Made by a program: the position numbers and the translations under genes
In this document: in pieces, positions 6,202 to 7,030 of the stretch
Layout of the letters: every line of letters starts with the position of its first letter
Numbering within the stretch: position 1 is the first letter of the stretch
From: Spirochaetales bacterium UBA4629
GTDB lineage: Bacteria; Spirochaetota; Spirochaetia; Sphaerochaetales; Sphaerochaetaceae
Assembly (NCBI GenBank): GCA_002406055.1
Contig: DHMZ01000121.1
Location: 1 to 7,030, forward strand
Length of the DNA stretch: 7,030 nt
Direction of reading: 5' to 3'
The notes under the pieces: model-generated
What the model was told of the DNA's origin: nothing
The model's database searches: none
What the model saw: the letters and a program-made list of their open reading frames with translations, nothing else

Positions 6202-7030
6202 CATTAAAAATAGTGCATTAAAAAAATGGAAGGAATTTTTGCGCAACGAAACAAGAGAAACTCTCTCTATCAATCAAACGCAAAGATTCTTTCCTTGGTA
6301 TTACCGTGGATGCAAAGAAAATATAAAAGATAGCTACGCTAGCCAATATAAAAATATAAGTGAGCTACTTTCTAATAGTAAAGATAGCATCGGTTACGGC
6401 TACTCAATTGCATTTGAAAATGTAAATACACGACTCTATGGGGAGCAACAACGAATAAAATCTGTTTTTGTAGATAATCCTATAGACTTTGTTAAGCTCA
6501 TTGATAAAGAAAATGAATACAATAACTTTTTAGATGCACTTCTGGTCTTAAAAGATTACTACTTAAATCATAATTATCCTCTTATATCACTCAATAATTG
6601 GATTAGCTCTAATCTGGACTTTGTTACAGAAAAGAAAGAAGAGAATTTCTACCCTTCCCTTCTTTTGGCCTTAACTTGGCTCAATGAAAACAGATTCTCA
6701 AACTTATATATAAGAGAAATACCAATCGAAGTACATACCAAGTTTATTGAGGAGAATAAGAAAACACTTCTGTCCTTATTCGTGAATATTAACGCTCTTG
6801 ATGAGAAATACTACAAAGATAAAGACTTTGAAGAGATAATGGGACTTAAGAAAAAGCCTCTTCTAATTAGATTTAGGATGTTATCGAATCTATGGAAAAG
6901 AGATGAGATGGCACTATGCCTCTCTAACTTTATCAATTTAAAAGATGAATTGGATATTCAAAACATAAATAGAATCTTTATCATTGAAAATGAGATTGTT
7001 TATCTAACATTCCCTTTAGATAAAAATAGC
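6188..7030 (+). CDS. jetD: Wadjet nuclease subunit JetD (DUF3322-DUF2220), 3' truncated by the window
   Basis: JetD is the Topo VI-A/Spo11-related nuclease that cuts circular DNA once the JetABC motor stalls. The frame stays open for 281 residues to the last base; family members are usually about 380-420 residues, so about 100 or more are missing here. The DUF3322 region is recognisable: an N-terminal helix, F-F-P-W-Y-Y (34-39), then Y-I-R-E-I-P-I (174-180), T-K-F-I-E (184-188) and G-L-K-K-K-P-L-L-I-R-F-R (219-230). The DUF2220/Toprim part begins at F-I-I-E-N-E-I-V-Y-L (264-273). By analogy with the v-E-K-e motif of Topo VI-A, E267 is probably the first metal-binding glutamate. The Toprim D-x-D is beyond the window. 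H183 replaces the usual Asp of D-T-K-F. The ATG at 6188 lies 14 nt inside jetC, with a purine run AGAGAG 7 nt upstream, which suggests coupled translation. Confidence 0.9.
   Translation, partial: MAYSDIKNSALKKWKEFLRNETRETLSINQTQRFFPWYYRGCKENIKDSYASQYKNISELLSNSKDSIGYGYSIAFENVNTRLYGEQQRIKSVFVDNPIDFVKLIDKENEYNNFLDALLVLKDYYLNHNYPLISLNNWISSNLDFVTEKKEENFYPSLLLALTWLNENRFSNLYIREIPIEVHTKFIEENKKTLLSLFVNINALDEKYYKDKDFEEIMGLKKKPLLIRFRMLSNLWKRDEMALCLSNFINLKDELDIQNINRIFIIENEIVYLTFPLDKNS

Noticed and set aside
1..7030. CRISPR arrays, tRNA or rRNA genes, insertion sequences or integrase attachment sites.
   Set aside because: No spaced direct repeats, tRNA-like fold, transposase or integrase reading frame, or terminal inverted repeats were seen. 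The window is almost wholly filled by five coding genes.

Overview
The window carries a Wadjet (JetABCD / MksBEF-type SMC) plasmid-restriction operon in an AT-rich bacterium, with one flavoprotein gene upstream. All genes are on the + strand. By eye the DNA is roughly one-third G+C, Arg is mostly AGA and Leu mostly TTA/CTA/CTT. TGA is used as a stop (jetB, jetC), so this is not a UGA=Trp mollicute. A low-GC bacterium, perhaps Firmicutes-like, would fit, but no taxonomic marker gene is present and I do not assign a lineage.

Layout: positions 1-122 are a very AT-rich upstream region with a weak candidate promoter and a strong Shine-Dalgarno (SD) sequence. Positions 123-644 encode a 173-residue flavodoxin-fold oxidoreductase with an iron-sulfur-flavoprotein-like cysteine cluster. 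A 55-nt gap follows, filled by a long imperfect hairpin (658-696) that resembles a terminator and also contains a perfect TATAAT. Positions 700-2202 encode JetA (kleisin-like, DUF3375), 2192-2839 JetB (KITE-like, DUF4194), 2836-6201 JetC (SMC-like ATPase), and 6188-7030 the first 281 residues of JetD (DUF3322 plus the start of the DUF2220/Toprim nuclease domain), which is cut by the window end.

How the genes work together (established for Wadjet): JetC dimers bridged by JetA and decorated by JetB form an SMC motor that extrudes DNA loops. When the motor runs right round a small closed circular DNA, JetD, a Topo VI-A-like nuclease, cleaves it. The system therefore blocks plasmids. The four genes overlap by 11, 4 and 14 nt, which fits coupled translation of complex subunits.

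The system is known rather than new. The points most worth a second look are the jetA start (TTG, no convincing SD, placed in the tail of the hairpin), the dual terminator/promoter/operator reading of that hairpin, and a substituted residue in the usually well-conserved D-T-K-F motif of JetD.
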